Source: Laceyella sediminis (GTDB lineage: Bacteria > Bacillota > Bacilli > Thermoactinomycetales > Thermoactinomycetaceae). From it: a stretch of 64,000 bases of DNA. Positions 1 to 8,586 of the stretch are shown piece after piece. The position numbers and the translations under genes are program-made. How positions within the stretch are numbered: position 1 is the stretch's first letter; each line of letters opens with the position of its first letter. The notes beneath the pieces are model-generated. The model saw only the letters and a program-made list of their open reading frames with translations, made no database searches and was not told the origin of the DNA. The DNA is taken from NCBI RefSeq assembly GCF_003003125.1, contig NZ_PVTZ01000015.1:19772-83771 (forward strand). The letters run 5' to 3'.

Positions 1-948
1 AAGGATACTGATGAAGAATGGCACAAAAGTAAAACTTTAATCCATTTGTTATCGTTTCTGACATTAGTACGTACTTGTTTGGTGAGCCGCATCTTTGGAA
101 AGGCCGAAATTGGAACGCGATCATATAGTGTTGTACCACTTGGAGGAAGAGGGATTTCGCCAGTAAAATCCAGTCTGATACAGGATGTAGCAGACAGCAT
201 AAAACTAATTGGAAAAGAACTGACAGGTGAGGAACGTTTCAAATTGCTTCATGAATTTAAACAAGAATTTGATTCTGCATTTGGTAGCATGAGAGTACAG
301 ACGAATGAACAAATTTTTCGACCAGGATATGATGCGAAAAATATCTACCCACAGTTTTTGAAACGTGCTCGTCAAAACTTGTCCCAATTGATAGAGTTTC
401 AGCCATTTCATCCTTTTCTTTTTTCAAACGGTATGCTTATATTTCGTACGGATGATTTTATCAGCGAACGAGTTACATTTCTTGTGAATAAGAGAGAGCA
501 TAATGTACGCCTCATGAAAATAATTGAACGGGCTATGAAAGAAGATATTACGGATGATCTACGAAAAAAACTGGTTCATATCCTTGAATTATTGAAGTAT
601 GAGCGTGACAAACAAGGAAGACTTCCGAATGCATATGTGGAATATTCTCGTGATGAAAAACGATATGTGGCGTTTCCTGTACTAGCTTTCACGATGTTTG
701 AATCTTTGAAGGACTATAAGCCATATGATGTTGAAGAAACATTTTTAGAGGCTCTTTACGGTCTAACACGTACATTTACAGATGTTACATCAGTGACTCC
801 AATCTCAGGAGATTATAAAAATATTCCCTTTATTACATTTAAAAGTGATGCTTTAGAAGAAGTGTTTGAAAGTCGTTTTCAGCAGAATTACCTTTTAACA
901 TCGACGGAGACAAATATCTTGAATCTACTTCTACTTGAAGAGCTATAG
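1..948 (+). CDS. Unknown protein, 5'-truncated by the window edge
   Basis: The reading frame is open from base 1, so the gene begins before the window; a TTG at 46 is only the first possible internal start. About 315 residues are visible up to the TAG at 946-948. I do not recognise the family. The protein looks soluble, with charged helical stretches and no signal peptide or membrane segment. The DNA is distinctly AT-rich compared with genes after 2100, which suggests acquisition. The next gene, on the opposite strand, encodes a DUF3800 protein, a family often found in mobile or defence regions. No function is claimed. Confidence 0.7.
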   Translation, partial: KDTDEEWHKSKTLIHLLSFLTLVRTCLVSRIFGKAEIGTRSYSVVPLGGRGISPVKSSLIQDVADSIKLIGKELTGEERFKLLHEFKQEFDSAFGSMRVQTNEQIFRPGYDAKNIYPQFLKRARQNLSQLIEFQPFHPFLFSNGMLIFRTDDFISERVTFLVNKREHNVRLMKIIERAMKEDITDDLRKKLVHILELLKYERDKQGRLPNAYVEYSRDEKRYVAFPVLAFTMFESLKDYKPYDVEETFLEALYGLTRTFTDVTSVTPISGDYKNIPFITFKSDALEEVFESRFQQNYLLTSTETNILNLLLLEEL

Positions 949-1215
949 ATTATTTCATTCGTTAGAATTAAGGTTTAGGTATTCCAATAAGAACATTAAC
1001 GGATCAGTGAGAGGCTAAGTAAATACACCCGTTCAACGTTGCTTGCAGAAAAATCGTTTTGAAACGGTTTGGAATTGACGTATAATAAAATTACTGAGTG
1101 CATATACTGGAGCGTCGGCGCCACCATCTCCCGAAACCATGACTTTTCGGTCGTGCGGAAATCGATGTGCGGGTCCAACACCCTGGCACAGGATAGGGAA
1201 TGGGGCGCCGTTATT

Positions 1216-1977
1216 TTATCTTTTGAAGCAAAAGAGGTTAAACCCTTGATGTTCATTGCGGGCATGGCAGTCTTTGAGCGAGAAGCCGAGCTGCGCCTCG
1301 AGATGGTCGACCACGGCCCGTTTGGGATTGCGCGAACGGTTGGCGACGGCTTTTTCGTAGTGTCCGTTGCGGACATAGGCGATTGCCCCGGCCAGGACAT
1401 CAGCCATTTGCAAAGGCGTTTGGGTGCCGTCCCGCGATTCGACGCGACGTACCACAATCAAGGGATAGGCAATGGTTTGCTTCTCCTTGGCCCCTGAGGT
1501 CTGCTGAATAAGCTTGATATAGTCGGCGGCCATTTTGCGGTTCAGATAATATTCCAAATCCTGCAACCTTCCGGGTACGGAATTGCTTTTGCGATCCAAA
1601 AAGATGTCATAATGATGTTCAGGAGCCAACCATTTATAGATCAACCAAAAAAACATTTTGTAAAAATGCGTTTCTTTGTTGTCGCCGGTTTTTACGTTTT
1701 TTTTGTCCGTCATATCTACAATGAGGGCTCGAAACTTTAAGTTCCCTTGCCTCATGTGCTTGATAAACAAATCGATGAAAGCAATATATGCATCTCGATG
1801 GGTTTTTTTCATTTCATTCCAGTGAAACTCGCGTTCAAATCCGAGTTGCCGCCGCATGCGAGCAACTTCTGCCTCTAACGCTTCGTAAGTGTCCGCACGT
1901 TGCCAGATTGTGCCCAACACCATGTATTTGTGAGCATTCTGACTGCTTTCATCTCCCCAAATCACGATTAGACTCAA
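1216..1977 (-). CDS. DUF3800 domain protein (RNase H-fold-like)
   Basis: The product carries the DUF3800 hallmarks: an N-terminal strand ending in GDESS, a central FLDRKS segment, and a C-terminal QMADVLAGAIAYV helix. In this family such acidic residues form an RNase H-like site; the function is unknown and many members sit in prophages or defence islands. I place the start at a TTG (1977), because a GGAG lies 8 bases upstream and the family normally begins a few residues before the DES motif. That gives 253 residues; an ATG at 2046 would add an unlikely 23-residue basic extension. It faces the partial gene at the left edge. Confidence 0.75.
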   Translation of the reverse strand: MSLIVIWGDESSQNAHKYMVLGTIWQRADTYEALEAEVARMRRQLGFEREFHWNEMKKTHRDAYIAFIDLFIKHMRQGNLKFRALIVDMTDKKNVKTGDNKETHFYKMFFWLIYKWLAPEHHYDIFLDRKSNSVPGRLQDLEYYLNRKMAADYIKLIQQTSGAKEKQTIAYPLIVVRRVESRDGTQTPLQMADVLAGAIAYVRNGHYEKAVANRSRNPKRAVVDHLEAQLGFSLKDCHARNEHQGFNLFCFKR

Positions 1978-2146
1978 AGTGATCGGCTCCGTTTCAAAGG
2001 TTATATACTGATTATATATTCTTTTAATTGTTATTTGAATAATCAATCTTTATCTTTGCCGAAGATGCTGGTTATGTGCAATAAAGGTGCCCCGCCTCGG
2101 TTGCTAGATGCGAGAGAGTTTTCCTCGCTCCAACCGGTTGCGGGGT

Positions 2147-2890
2147 TTATTGATGTTTGCCGGAGTCCAACTGCACAAATGGCCACACATGGGCAGTTAC
2201 GCCGAAAGCATAATGGCATAGGGGGGATTCGTCCAAGTTGGGAAGCTGGATGGAGGCTGGCAAAGTATTGGCCTGAATAACCCCTTCTGCTTGCTGCAAA
2301 GGCCAAGGGGCATGGCGAATATCTCCACGGTGGAGGGCGCCACGGATGATTAGGTATTGTGAGAAACGTGCAGTCAGCCAATTGGCCAGTGATCCAGGAT
2401 GGATGGGAGCGGGTGTGGAGGATGGGTGCATCTGCGCCGCAAATCGGGCCGCGGGTGTGAACAGCTTTGGCCGTTCACAGACGAGGGAAGTACGTTGGTC
2501 GCGCGCGGTGAAATGCAAGCGAGCCGGAAGGTAGGGCAGGTGCCACATCATCCGGGCGGACAGAGCGTGCAACCAACTGCTGACATCGCAACTGAAAAAG
2601 AAGACGCCAGGTTCTGCGCCATATGTCACATACGTGCGCAAATTAAGTTGCAGATACGAAGAGAGCCCTGGTATGGGCGGGAGAAACCGCAACCGCTCCT
2701 GTTGTACCCGAAAGGCCACGATGCTGATCCATGCGGTGCCATCATGGCAATCCAATGAAAGCGGAGCAGGGATGTGCGGTTGCAGGGAGGCGGCGGGGAC
2801 AGGCCAATGAAAGAAGCAGACATCTGCTAACGTCTGGGCGATGAGCCAAGGTTGGGGCGGGACTGGTGGGGGGGTAAGGGGATGGTTCAT
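2147..2890 (-). CDS. DUF2071 family protein (YqjF-like)
   Basis: This 247-residue protein has the pattern of the DUF2071/YqjF family, which shares the acetoacetate-decarboxylase-like fold: an early FFHWPVP segment, then AWISIVAFRV and LNLRTYVTYGAEPGVFFFSCDV. The molecular role of the family is unknown. The ATG at 2890 has AAGGAG nearby; the open frame upstream is not needed. It lies 68 bases downstream of the membrane protein gene at 2959-3576 on the same strand, so the two may be cotranscribed. The long plus-strand frames opposite it are shadows. Confidence 0.75.
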   Translation of the reverse strand: MNHPLTPPPVPPQPWLIAQTLADVCFFHWPVPAASLQPHIPAPLSLDCHDGTAWISIVAFRVQQERLRFLPPIPGLSSYLQLNLRTYVTYGAEPGVFFFSCDVSSWLHALSARMMWHLPYLPARLHFTARDQRTSLVCERPKLFTPAARFAAQMHPSSTPAPIHPGSLANWLTARFSQYLIIRGALHRGDIRHAPWPLQQAEGVIQANTLPASIQLPNLDESPLCHYAFGVTAHVWPFVQLDSGKHQ

Positions 2891-2958
2891 TGTTGTCAAT
2901 CTCCTTCTTAATGGGTGGATATTCGTAGTATGGAGAAGGAGCGAGGTTCCCATACGCG

Positions 2959-3576
2959 TTAAGAACGGGTGGTTGGAGAGCCGGTGAAGAGGAGCCGTTC
3001 GATCTTGGGGATGAAAAATTGGATTAAGGGCCCGCACAAAAAGGTGTAAATAAAGGTTCCCAAGCCGAGTGGACCATGCAACATCAAGGCGAACAACAAG
3101 GCACTGCCGTCGATCACCGTTTTGGAGGCGGTGAGGCTCATCGCATATCGTTCAGTCAGGATGTACATCAACTGGTCAGCGGGGGTCAAGGCGTATTTGC
3201 TTTGCACATAGATGGATATGCCGATGGTTGCGAGCAAAAAACCTCCCCAAAAAGTGAGCACTTGGTAGAAAAATTGGACGGGATGAAAATCTATTATGTC
3301 CAACCAAAAGTCAATGCAAAAGCCCAAAACAAAAATAGTTAGCAAGGACAGGGGATTGGGAGGTTTTTTGGACAGAAATCCGTTTAGCAACGTAATCAGT
3401 ATCCCGCAGGTGATGAGCCAGGACCCGACGGTGAAGCCGATCCATTCCGACATTGCTACAAAAAACCCATTCCACGCGTCAGCACCCAATTCAGAGCGCA
3501 AGATCAAGGAAATGCCGAGCGATTTGATAATTAAGCCGCAGATATATGAGAGGCTTCTCGTCATTGTTTTACCCAT
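2959..3576 (-). CDS. YczE/YitT-like integral membrane protein
   Basis: A 205-residue, five-to-six-helix membrane protein. The opening GLIIKSLGISLILRSELGAD and the later ALTPADQLMYILTER segment are typical of the YczE/YyaS-like group of Bacillus membrane proteins. The biochemical role is not established. The start is the ATG at 3576 after AAGG; the ATG at 3564 is also possible. It is the first gene of a likely two-gene minus-strand unit with the DUF2071 gene. A strong promoter at 3713-3741 points the other way. Confidence 0.65.
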   Translation of the reverse strand: MGKTMTRSLSYICGLIIKSLGISLILRSELGADAWNGFFVAMSEWIGFTVGSWLITCGILITLLNGFLSKKPPNPLSLLTIFVLGFCIDFWLDIIDFHPVQFFYQVLTFWGGFLLATIGISIYVQSKYALTPADQLMYILTERYAMSLTASKTVIDGSALLFALMLHGPLGLGTFIYTFLCGPLIQFFIPKIERLLFTGSPTTRS

Positions 3577-3712
3577 GGTATACCAACCTTACGGAGAGAT
3601 TTGTTCTAATATATGTGTACAAGTTATCTGGCAGAAGTGTAAGTTGCTTTTTTATAAGGAGCGGAGCTGGTGCGCAACAGAGGTTCCTTTCATTGGGTTT
3701 GATGGAAAATAT

Positions 3713-3741
3713 TTGAAAAATGATGATTTCTGAATTATAAT
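3713..3741 (+). promoter_or_regulatory. Sigma-A type promoter before the 3822 operon
   Basis: TTGAAA (3713-3718), a 17-base spacer and TATAAT (3736-3741) make a near-consensus vegetative promoter. The -10 lies inside the perfect 12-base palindrome GAATTATAATTC (3732-3743), so a repressor could act here, but no protein can be named. A short GCGAAA...TTTCGC hairpin follows in the leader, then AAGGAGG before the ATG at 3822. Confidence 0.65.
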
Positions 3742-3821
3742 TCAAGTGCGAAACGTAATTTTTCGCGATGTATCATTGTTATTGCAATAATCGACTTTGT
3801 CATTTTAAGGAGGAATAAAAA

Positions 3822-4130
3822 ATGTTTGTGATGCACTTGCGGGGAGAAAAGGACCGTGTTTTGCCGTTTGTGGGGGAGTTGCAACAAAAGCCACATGTGA
3901 CAGTCGTTGATGCTGAGATGGAGAAAGAGGGGGAGATGGTGCAACTCTCATTGACGGTCGATCACCAGCCGCGCAAGCGTGTGCAGGTGATTCGGCTTCA
4001 TACCGAGTCAGGCGCAGTGGTGCCCATTCCACTGATGGATGTGATGCAGGTGGAATGGGAAGAAGGAAAACATTTATTCTGCGGATGGTCATATGACATT
4101 TTTGGAACATCGCGCAACAGGAGAGGATGA
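3822..4130 (+). CDS. Unknown protein, paralog of the product at 33032
   Basis: This 102-residue soluble protein is preceded by AAGGAGG. It is clearly related to the product at 33032-33331: both start with a short strand, then a PF(V/L)xxL helix, and share IPLMDV/LPLMDL and an ending in (S)YDIFG/SFDIFG. The pattern resembles small DUF3970-like proteins of bacilli (weak). Function is unknown. It heads a three-gene operon; its stop overlaps the ATG at 4127, an alternative start of the next gene. Confidence 0.7.
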   Translation: MFVMHLRGEKDRVLPFVGELQQKPHVTVVDAEMEKEGEMVQLSLTVDHQPRKRVQVIRLHTESGAVVPIPLMDVMQVEWEEGKHLFCGWSYDIFGTSRNRRG

Positions 4131-4132
4131 AG

Positions 4133-4351
4133 ATGGCTGAAATCTGTTTTTGGTATGATCGGTCGCGGGAGCGGTTGGTGATCCGCCATTGCCCCACGGG
4201 AGAGATACGTGTGATACATAAGTTGCAGCCGATGATCCGATTTTTGTCTGCTTATGGAATCAGGGAGTTGGAAGAGGCGGTTGCTCCCTGCCATGGAGAT
4301 GACCGGTTGCATTTGTTCAAACGGATGCAAGTGCATCAGTTGAAGCGGTAG
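4133..4351 (+). CDS. Small unknown protein
   Basis: A 72-residue protein from the ATG at 4133, where AGGAG is well spaced; an ATG at 4127 would overlap the previous stop in an ATGA arrangement. It has an aromatic, charged N-terminus (ICFWYDRS) and no membrane segment. I recognise no family. Its position between two other small genes in a tight operon is the main evidence that it is real. Confidence 0.55.
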   Translation: MAEICFWYDRSRERLVIRHCPTGEIRVIHKLQPMIRFLSAYGIRELEEAVAPCHGDDRLHLFKRMQVHQLKR

Positions 4352-4362
4352 GAGAGGTTTGG

Positions 4363-4656
4363 ATGGTGTGGTTGATTTCGTCAGTACTTACTCTGCTTGG
4401 AGGGATGGGGTCTGTTTATTATGTGTGCTTGTTGGGCAAATGGCTGGAGGAAGAGCGTATGGGCAAGCGGGAAGCGAGCTTAAGCATCTTGACCGGATTG
4501 TGCCTCCATGTTGCCGTAGCGATGGCCAGCCGGGGGTTGCCAGCGGTTGTTTCGATTCAGTCAGAAACCGTAATGTGGTTGACCCATGGCGGTATGATGC
4601 TGTCGCTTTGCACCAGTGTCATGACGCTCCATTGTTTACGGCGGAAGTGCGGTTGA
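4363..4656 (+). CDS. Small membrane protein of unknown function
   Basis: A 97-residue protein with about three hydrophobic segments (near residues 1-22, 38-57 and 70-90) and a short charged loop EEERMGKRE after the first. GGAGAGG lies 5 bases before the ATG. It is the third gene of the 3822 operon, 11 bases after the previous stop. The longer plus frame from 4359 is a shadow. No family recognised. Confidence 0.55.
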   Translation: MVWLISSVLTLLGGMGSVYYVCLLGKWLEEERMGKREASLSILTGLCLHVAVAMASRGLPAVVSIQSETVMWLTHGGMMLSLCTSVMTLHCLRRKCG

Positions 4657-4796
4657 TAGCCGGGTTGGGTGTGGGTGTTGTCCGTAGCGTTCGCAATTTG
4701 GACACATGTACTTAAGAAAGATTTAATCTCTGTTTATCAGGGGTTTAGGACTGAGGGTTATGATGGCATGGATAAGAGATTGAAAGGGGAAACAAC

Positions 4797-5177
4797 ATGA
4801 AATTACAGGCGAGTTACGGCCCTGTCTTCCTACGGATTGGGCTGGGTCTCATTTTTCTTATTCATGGTGCGCAGAAATTAATGGGCATGGAACAGACGAT
4901 TGGATTCTTCGGCCAGGTAGGCATTCCGATGGCTTCGTTCACGGCTTACGCGGTAGCGGGCTTGGAGGTGTTGATCGGGGCGGCCTTTATCCTTGGCCTG
5001 TTCACTTCTGTTGCTGCAGGGGCCGCGGTTGTGATCATGGCGGGGGCGATCTTGTTTGTGAACGGGAGCAAAGGATTTGCAGGCGGGTATGAATATGACT
5101 TGTTGATTCTGCTCACCGCCGCGTCGCTCCTGTTTACTGGGCCTGGCGCACTAAAAGTACCCATCGGCAAAGATTGA
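4797..5177 (+). CDS. DoxX family membrane protein
   Basis: This 126-residue protein has four membrane helices and the DoxX signature: LRIGLGLIFLIHGAQKL near residue 11, then a GLEVLIGAAFILGLFT helix. DoxX-family proteins are small quinone-linked or redox-associated membrane proteins; the exact activity here cannot be told. It stands alone, 140 bases after the previous gene, with a hairpin following at 5251-5285. Confidence 0.85.
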   Translation: MKLQASYGPVFLRIGLGLIFLIHGAQKLMGMEQTIGFFGQVGIPMASFTAYAVAGLEVLIGAAFILGLFTSVAAGAAVVIMAGAILFVNGSKGFAGGYEYDLLILLTAASLLFTGPGALKVPIGKD

Positions 5178-5250
5178 GCGCCTCGATCTGACAAATGGCG
5201 GAGCCCATATGGGCGGCCGTCTTTTTTTGTTTCAGGCCACCAGAAAACAT

Positions 5251-5285
5251 AAAAACCTCCCAGCCAATTTGGTTGGGAGGCTTTG
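5251..5285. terminator. Bidirectional terminator-like hairpin
   Basis: CCTCCCAGCCAA (5256-5267) pairs with TTGGTTGGGAGG (5269-5280), with one G-U pair. AAAAA lies on the left and CTTTGCTTT on the right. It follows doxX. Confidence 0.6.
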
Positions 5286-5593
5286 CTTTCATGGCAGCCA
5301 GCACCTCAAACCCCAACAGCTGCGAACTGCCCTCGGTCAGGAAAGTCAGAGCTGGGTTTTGTCGATCACTGAAGGCTAAGCCCTGAACACTATGTTAGAA
5401 GAGCACTGAGCACGTGAACACTGGCCGCCAACCGCCGCTTATGTAGCTGCGTGGCTCACTGAGCACTCAATCTTTTAAGAGGAGTCCATGATATGGAACT
5501 ATCTTGAAAGGATAGTCATATCAAAGGACCCAAATCTCAAGGCATTTTTTGGGGTTTACTACGCCATGAAAGCAATGAGATGAAAATAGCTGT
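5286..5593. other. Intergenic region with a direct repeat and a doubtful small ORF
   Basis: No recognised gene lies in this stretch. CACTGAGCAC occurs twice (5404-5413 and 5457-5466). A 31-codon plus-strand ORF (5488-5583) follows AAGAGGAG, but the spacing to its ATG is only 3-4 bases and the peptide matches nothing I know. I treat it as unproven. Confidence 0.3.
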
Positions 5594-6151
5594 TTATTCG
5601 TCGATACCGATCAAATGGGTTGTGGCGTTGGCAATCTGCAACGCTGCATCAACTTGTTCCATGAATTCAATGTTGAATTGGTTGACTTTGTCCACTTCTT
5701 GCCGTGGGAAGAGGTAGAGCAAGTCAGCGTTGTCGACAGAGTCCCGCTCTTTCTTGCTGTTATACCGTTCCACTTCGGCTTCTGCGCGGCGAATCGCCGT
5801 GTTGCAGGCTTCAACCAAGTCTTGGTTCATGCCGATGAGATGGTTTTTATAAAGCAATGCTTCGTGCAGGGAGAACGTTTTCCCGGCGACGGTGATTTTT
5901 GTTTCCAAGTTGGTACGATCAATCGCCGATTTGATGATGAAAAAGCGCTGTGCCAGATCATGGTATGCTTGAATCTTGGCTTGCACTTCTTTCTCCGCCT
6001 GCTTGACACTGTATTCTTGGTTAGCCCCTTTAATCCCCCAAGGGTGTTTCTTTTTGGAGGACCAAGCTGAGTAGGTGCTTAATTCTTCTTGAATTTTGGC
6101 CATACGTTTTTTGATGAGTTTCAATTCGGAGAGTCCTTGTTGAATGAGCAT
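5594..6151 (-). CDS. Coiled-coil protein, DIP1984-like
   Basis: A 185-residue, strongly helical protein preceded by AAGGGGAG. It begins with a KLIKKRMAKIQEEL coiled coil. The middle segment IDRTNLETKITVAGKTFSLHEAL, followed by a long helix, resembles the IxRTN...G.xLTEAL pattern of DIP1984-type proteins, whose function is unknown. The resemblance is from memory and moderate. It is divergent from the gene at 6324. Confidence 0.6.
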   Translation of the reverse strand: MLIQQGLSELKLIKKRMAKIQEELSTYSAWSSKKKHPWGIKGANQEYSVKQAEKEVQAKIQAYHDLAQRFFIIKSAIDRTNLETKITVAGKTFSLHEALLYKNHLIGMNQDLVEACNTAIRRAEAEVERYNSKKERDSVDNADLLYLFPRQEVDKVNQFNIEFMEQVDAALQIANATTHLIGIDE

Positions 6152-6275
6152 GATGCGCTCCCCTTTTTGTTCAATTAGTTAGGTAGGTGATTTCATAATA
6201 GAGGGTTTGCGCTTTTCAGTCAATCATTTCATTTAAAATTAATATACAGGATTAAATATAAAATACTGTTCTTGC

Positions 6276-6281
6276 TATAAT
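6276..6281 (+). promoter_or_regulatory. Extended -10 promoter element
   Basis: TGCTATAAT (TATAAT at 6276-6281) is an extended -10 about 40 bases before the ATG at 6324. No clear -35 is seen. Confidence 0.45.
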
Positions 6282-6323
6282 GAATGATTGGAGACTTGTG
6301 TTCATGCAATGTGGAGGTGCGAG

Positions 6324-6653
6324 ATGAAATCTTTCATCGATGAATTGGCGAACAAGCTGAAAATCGATGCAGATATGGGTATATCCTGCGAAATTGTGGA
6401 CTTTTTCAGCAATGAAGAGATTGAAAGTTATCAACATAAAGTGGATGACCACAAACATATCTGGATTGATGTGAAAATGTACGAATATGGTTTTACCGCC
6501 GCCAATGCTTTGTTTATGTCTTTTATGGCCTATATGAGTTATGCGCACTTCGCAGTGTTCTCCTCCACAGGGGGCATTGATTGGACCCAGTATGATTTAC
6601 TCTCGTCAATGGATGGAAAAACAGGCTTTTATTGCCATGTGCGGATTTCATGA
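6324..6653 (+). CDS. Unknown 109-residue protein
   Basis: GGAGG lies 6 bases before the ATG at 6324, which fixes the start over the longer frame from 6288. The product is soluble and rich in aspartate near the middle (VDDHKHIWIDVKMYEYG), with an aromatic C-terminal half. No family recognised. It has its own extended -10 and its own terminator (6679-6720), so it looks like a single-gene transcription unit. Confidence 0.6.
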   Translation: MKSFIDELANKLKIDADMGISCEIVDFFSNEEIESYQHKVDDHKHIWIDVKMYEYGFTAANALFMSFMAYMSYAHFAVFSSTGGIDWTQYDLLSSMDGKTGFYCHVRIS

Positions 6654-6678
6654 CCGTGTTAGCAAATGATAAACCGAT

Positions 6679-6720
6679 AAAGGCGCACTCGCTTCACAAC
6701 AGAGCGAAGGCGCCTTTGTT
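6679..6720 (+). terminator. Rho-independent terminator
   Basis: AAAGGCGC...CTCGCT pairs with AGCG..GGCGCCTTT around a TTCACAACAG loop, ending in TTTGTT. It closes the 6324 unit. Confidence 0.6.
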
Positions 6721-6819
6721 GCATTAAAGGCGGTGTAATTTGATTGAGTCCAATTAAATAGAGTAAAATAGTAGAAGTGTATATAAGTTCTATTCCATCG
6801 AGAAGGGAGAAATGGCATC

Positions 6820-7842
6820 ATGAGCAATCACAACCAACAAATCTTGCTGATTAACCGGCCTAAAGGGATGCCGACTGAAGCGGATTTCAAGTGGGAAGAG
6901 ATTCCGATCCCCCAACCCAGTGAGGGGGAAGTGTTGGTCAAAACGCTCTATTTGTCAGTCGATCCATACATGCGAGGTCGTATGAATGATAGTAAATCTT
7001 ACGTAGCTCCATTTGAACTGAACCAACCGATTTCCGGCGGCGTGGTTGGCGAAGTGGTTGAATCTAAAGCGTCGGGGCTTGAAGCAGGGGATATCGTGGT
7101 TGGTATGCTGGATTGGAAAAAGTACCAAACGGTTTCCGTTCAAGGAGTGAAAAAAATTGATCCAACCGTCGCGCCGATCACGACTGCTTTGGGAGTGGTC
7201 GGTATGCCTGGCCTAACCGCTTACTTCGGCCTACTTGACATCGGCAAGCCCCAACCTGGGGAGACCGTCGTGATTTCCGGAGCTGCCGGAGCGGTGGGCA
7301 TGGTGGTTGGACAAATTGCCAAAATCAAAGGTTGCCGTGTAGTGGGGATTGCCGGGTCCGATGCAAAAGTAGAGTATTTGGTCAAGCAACTGGGCATTGA
7401 TGCAGCCATCAATTATAAGACGGCGACGAATTTAAAAGCGGCGTTGAAAGAAGCTTGCCCCAATGGAGTAGACATTTACTTCGACAATGTGGGTGGGGAA
7501 ATTTCGGATGTGGTGATAACCTTAATCAATCCACATGCGCGAATTCCGCTGTGCGGCCAAATCGCATTGTACAATATGGAGAAAGTGGCGATCGGGCCGC
7601 GTATCCAGCCGTTGCTTTTGATCAATAAGGCGTTGATGAAAGGGTTTATCGTTAGCGATTACGCTGAGCGCTTTGAAGAGGGTACCCGCCAGCTGGCTCT
7701 TTGGGTCAAAGAAGGCAAGATCCGGTATGAGGAAACCATCGTGGACGGATTTGAAAACACCATCCAAGCGTTTTTGGGACTCTTCACCGGTGAGAACCTG
7801 GGCAAGCAATTGGTGAAAGTAGCCGAGCCTTCCAAGTGCTGA
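6820..7842 (+). CDS. yfmJ: NADP-dependent oxidoreductase, YfmJ/CurA-like
   Basis: A 340-residue medium-chain dehydrogenase/reductase without catalytic zinc. It has the leukotriene-B4-dehydrogenase/YfmJ signature: VKTLYLSVDPYMRGRM near residue 45 and the nucleotide-binding SGAAGAVGMVVGQIAK near 150. Family members reduce the double bond of alpha,beta-unsaturated carbonyls with NADPH; the physiological substrate is not predictable. The ATG follows GAAGGGAG. It is monocistronic, closed by a strong terminator at 7869-7899. Confidence 0.9.
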   Translation: MSNHNQQILLINRPKGMPTEADFKWEEIPIPQPSEGEVLVKTLYLSVDPYMRGRMNDSKSYVAPFELNQPISGGVVGEVVESKASGLEAGDIVVGMLDWKKYQTVSVQGVKKIDPTVAPITTALGVVGMPGLTAYFGLLDIGKPQPGETVVISGAAGAVGMVVGQIAKIKGCRVVGIAGSDAKVEYLVKQLGIDAAINYKTATNLKAALKEACPNGVDIYFDNVGGEISDVVITLINPHARIPLCGQIALYNMEKVAIGPRIQPLLLINKALMKGFIVSDYAERFEEGTRQLALWVKEGKIRYEETIVDGFENTIQAFLGLFTGENLGKQLVKVAEPSKC

Positions 7843-7868
7843 CGGCTGAATAGGAGCATGGAACATGA

Positions 7869-7899
7869 CCCGTTTCCCGTGACTGGGAAACGGGTTTTT
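7869..7899 (+). terminator. Rho-independent terminator of yfmJ
   Basis: CCCGTTTCCC (7869-7878) pairs perfectly with GGGAAACGGG (7885-7894), followed by TTTTT. Confidence 0.9.
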
Positions 7900-8085
7900 G
7901 CGTGGTAAGGAATCACCCGTTGACATAAAAGTTGGAAAGGTGGTTAAATAAATAAAATATTCTAGTAAGGGAACCATTGACGCATGTGAAAAAACAGTGG
8001 TTGATGGCGTAGCATGTTCCCTGCTTGTACAGGGTTAAGCGTAATGGCGTTAATTACAGACAGTGGAGATGAGGGGAGAGAGCCA

Positions 8086-8394
8086 GTGAATAAACAGGCG
8101 AGTCAAGATAAAGGGATAGTTGAGAATCTGCGGAGCATGTCAGTGTTGCGCGAGGAGATGAACCGCATCAACGCACAAATGCTACACCTGCTGAATGAAC
8201 GGGCGCGGGTGGCCGTTGAGATCGGGGAAATCAAAAAACGGCAAAACCGGCCGATTGTCGATGAAAAACGAGAAAGGGAGATCATCGCCAAAATGCAGGA
8301 AGAAAATCAGGGTCCTGTCACAGATGAACAAGTAGCGCGTTTCTTTAGTAATTTATTCCAAATCGCCAAAGAATTGCAAGCGGTTCGCCGTTAA
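8086..8394 (+). CDS. Chorismate mutase, AroQ type, stand-alone
   Basis: A 102-residue all-helical AroQ-fold protein. It shows the family pattern LREEMNRINAQMLHLLNERARVAVEIGEIK with the conserved Arg/Lys residues, then PIVDEKRE and a third helix with QVARFFSNLF. It converts chorismate to prephenate for Phe/Tyr synthesis. The GTG at 8086 after GGGGAG is preferred; ATGs at 8014 and 8044 lack good sites. In many bacilli this domain is fused to DAHP synthase; here it stands alone with its own terminator. Confidence 0.85.
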   Translation: MNKQASQDKGIVENLRSMSVLREEMNRINAQMLHLLNERARVAVEIGEIKKRQNRPIVDEKREREIIAKMQEENQGPVTDEQVARFFSNLFQIAKELQAVRR

Positions 8395-8401
8395 CCAACC
8401 G

Positions 8402-8441
8402 AAAAGCCCCGCTGTCTGCGGTCGGACAGCAGGGGCTTTTG
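8402..8441 (+). terminator. Rho-independent terminator
   Basis: AAAAGCCCC-CTGTC pairs with GACAG-GGGGCTTTT, giving a long stem directly after the chorismate mutase stop. Confidence 0.9.
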
Positions 8442-8586
8442 TCTTGGTGGAGAGAGAATTGGGGTTCTTTCCGGATTGTCAAGAAATTGACGAAAATTGC
8501 TTCATGTGTCATACTATGTTACCAAGTTAGGTTTTTCTTTGTATTTATAACTAATTTTTGTAAATATTTTGAAAGGGGATTGGTGG

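Noticed and set aside
3732..3743. PerR/Fur-box-like palindrome GAATTATAATTC
   Set aside because: It is shorter than a full PerR or Fur box and coincides with the -10 element, so it is reported only as a palindrome on the promoter.
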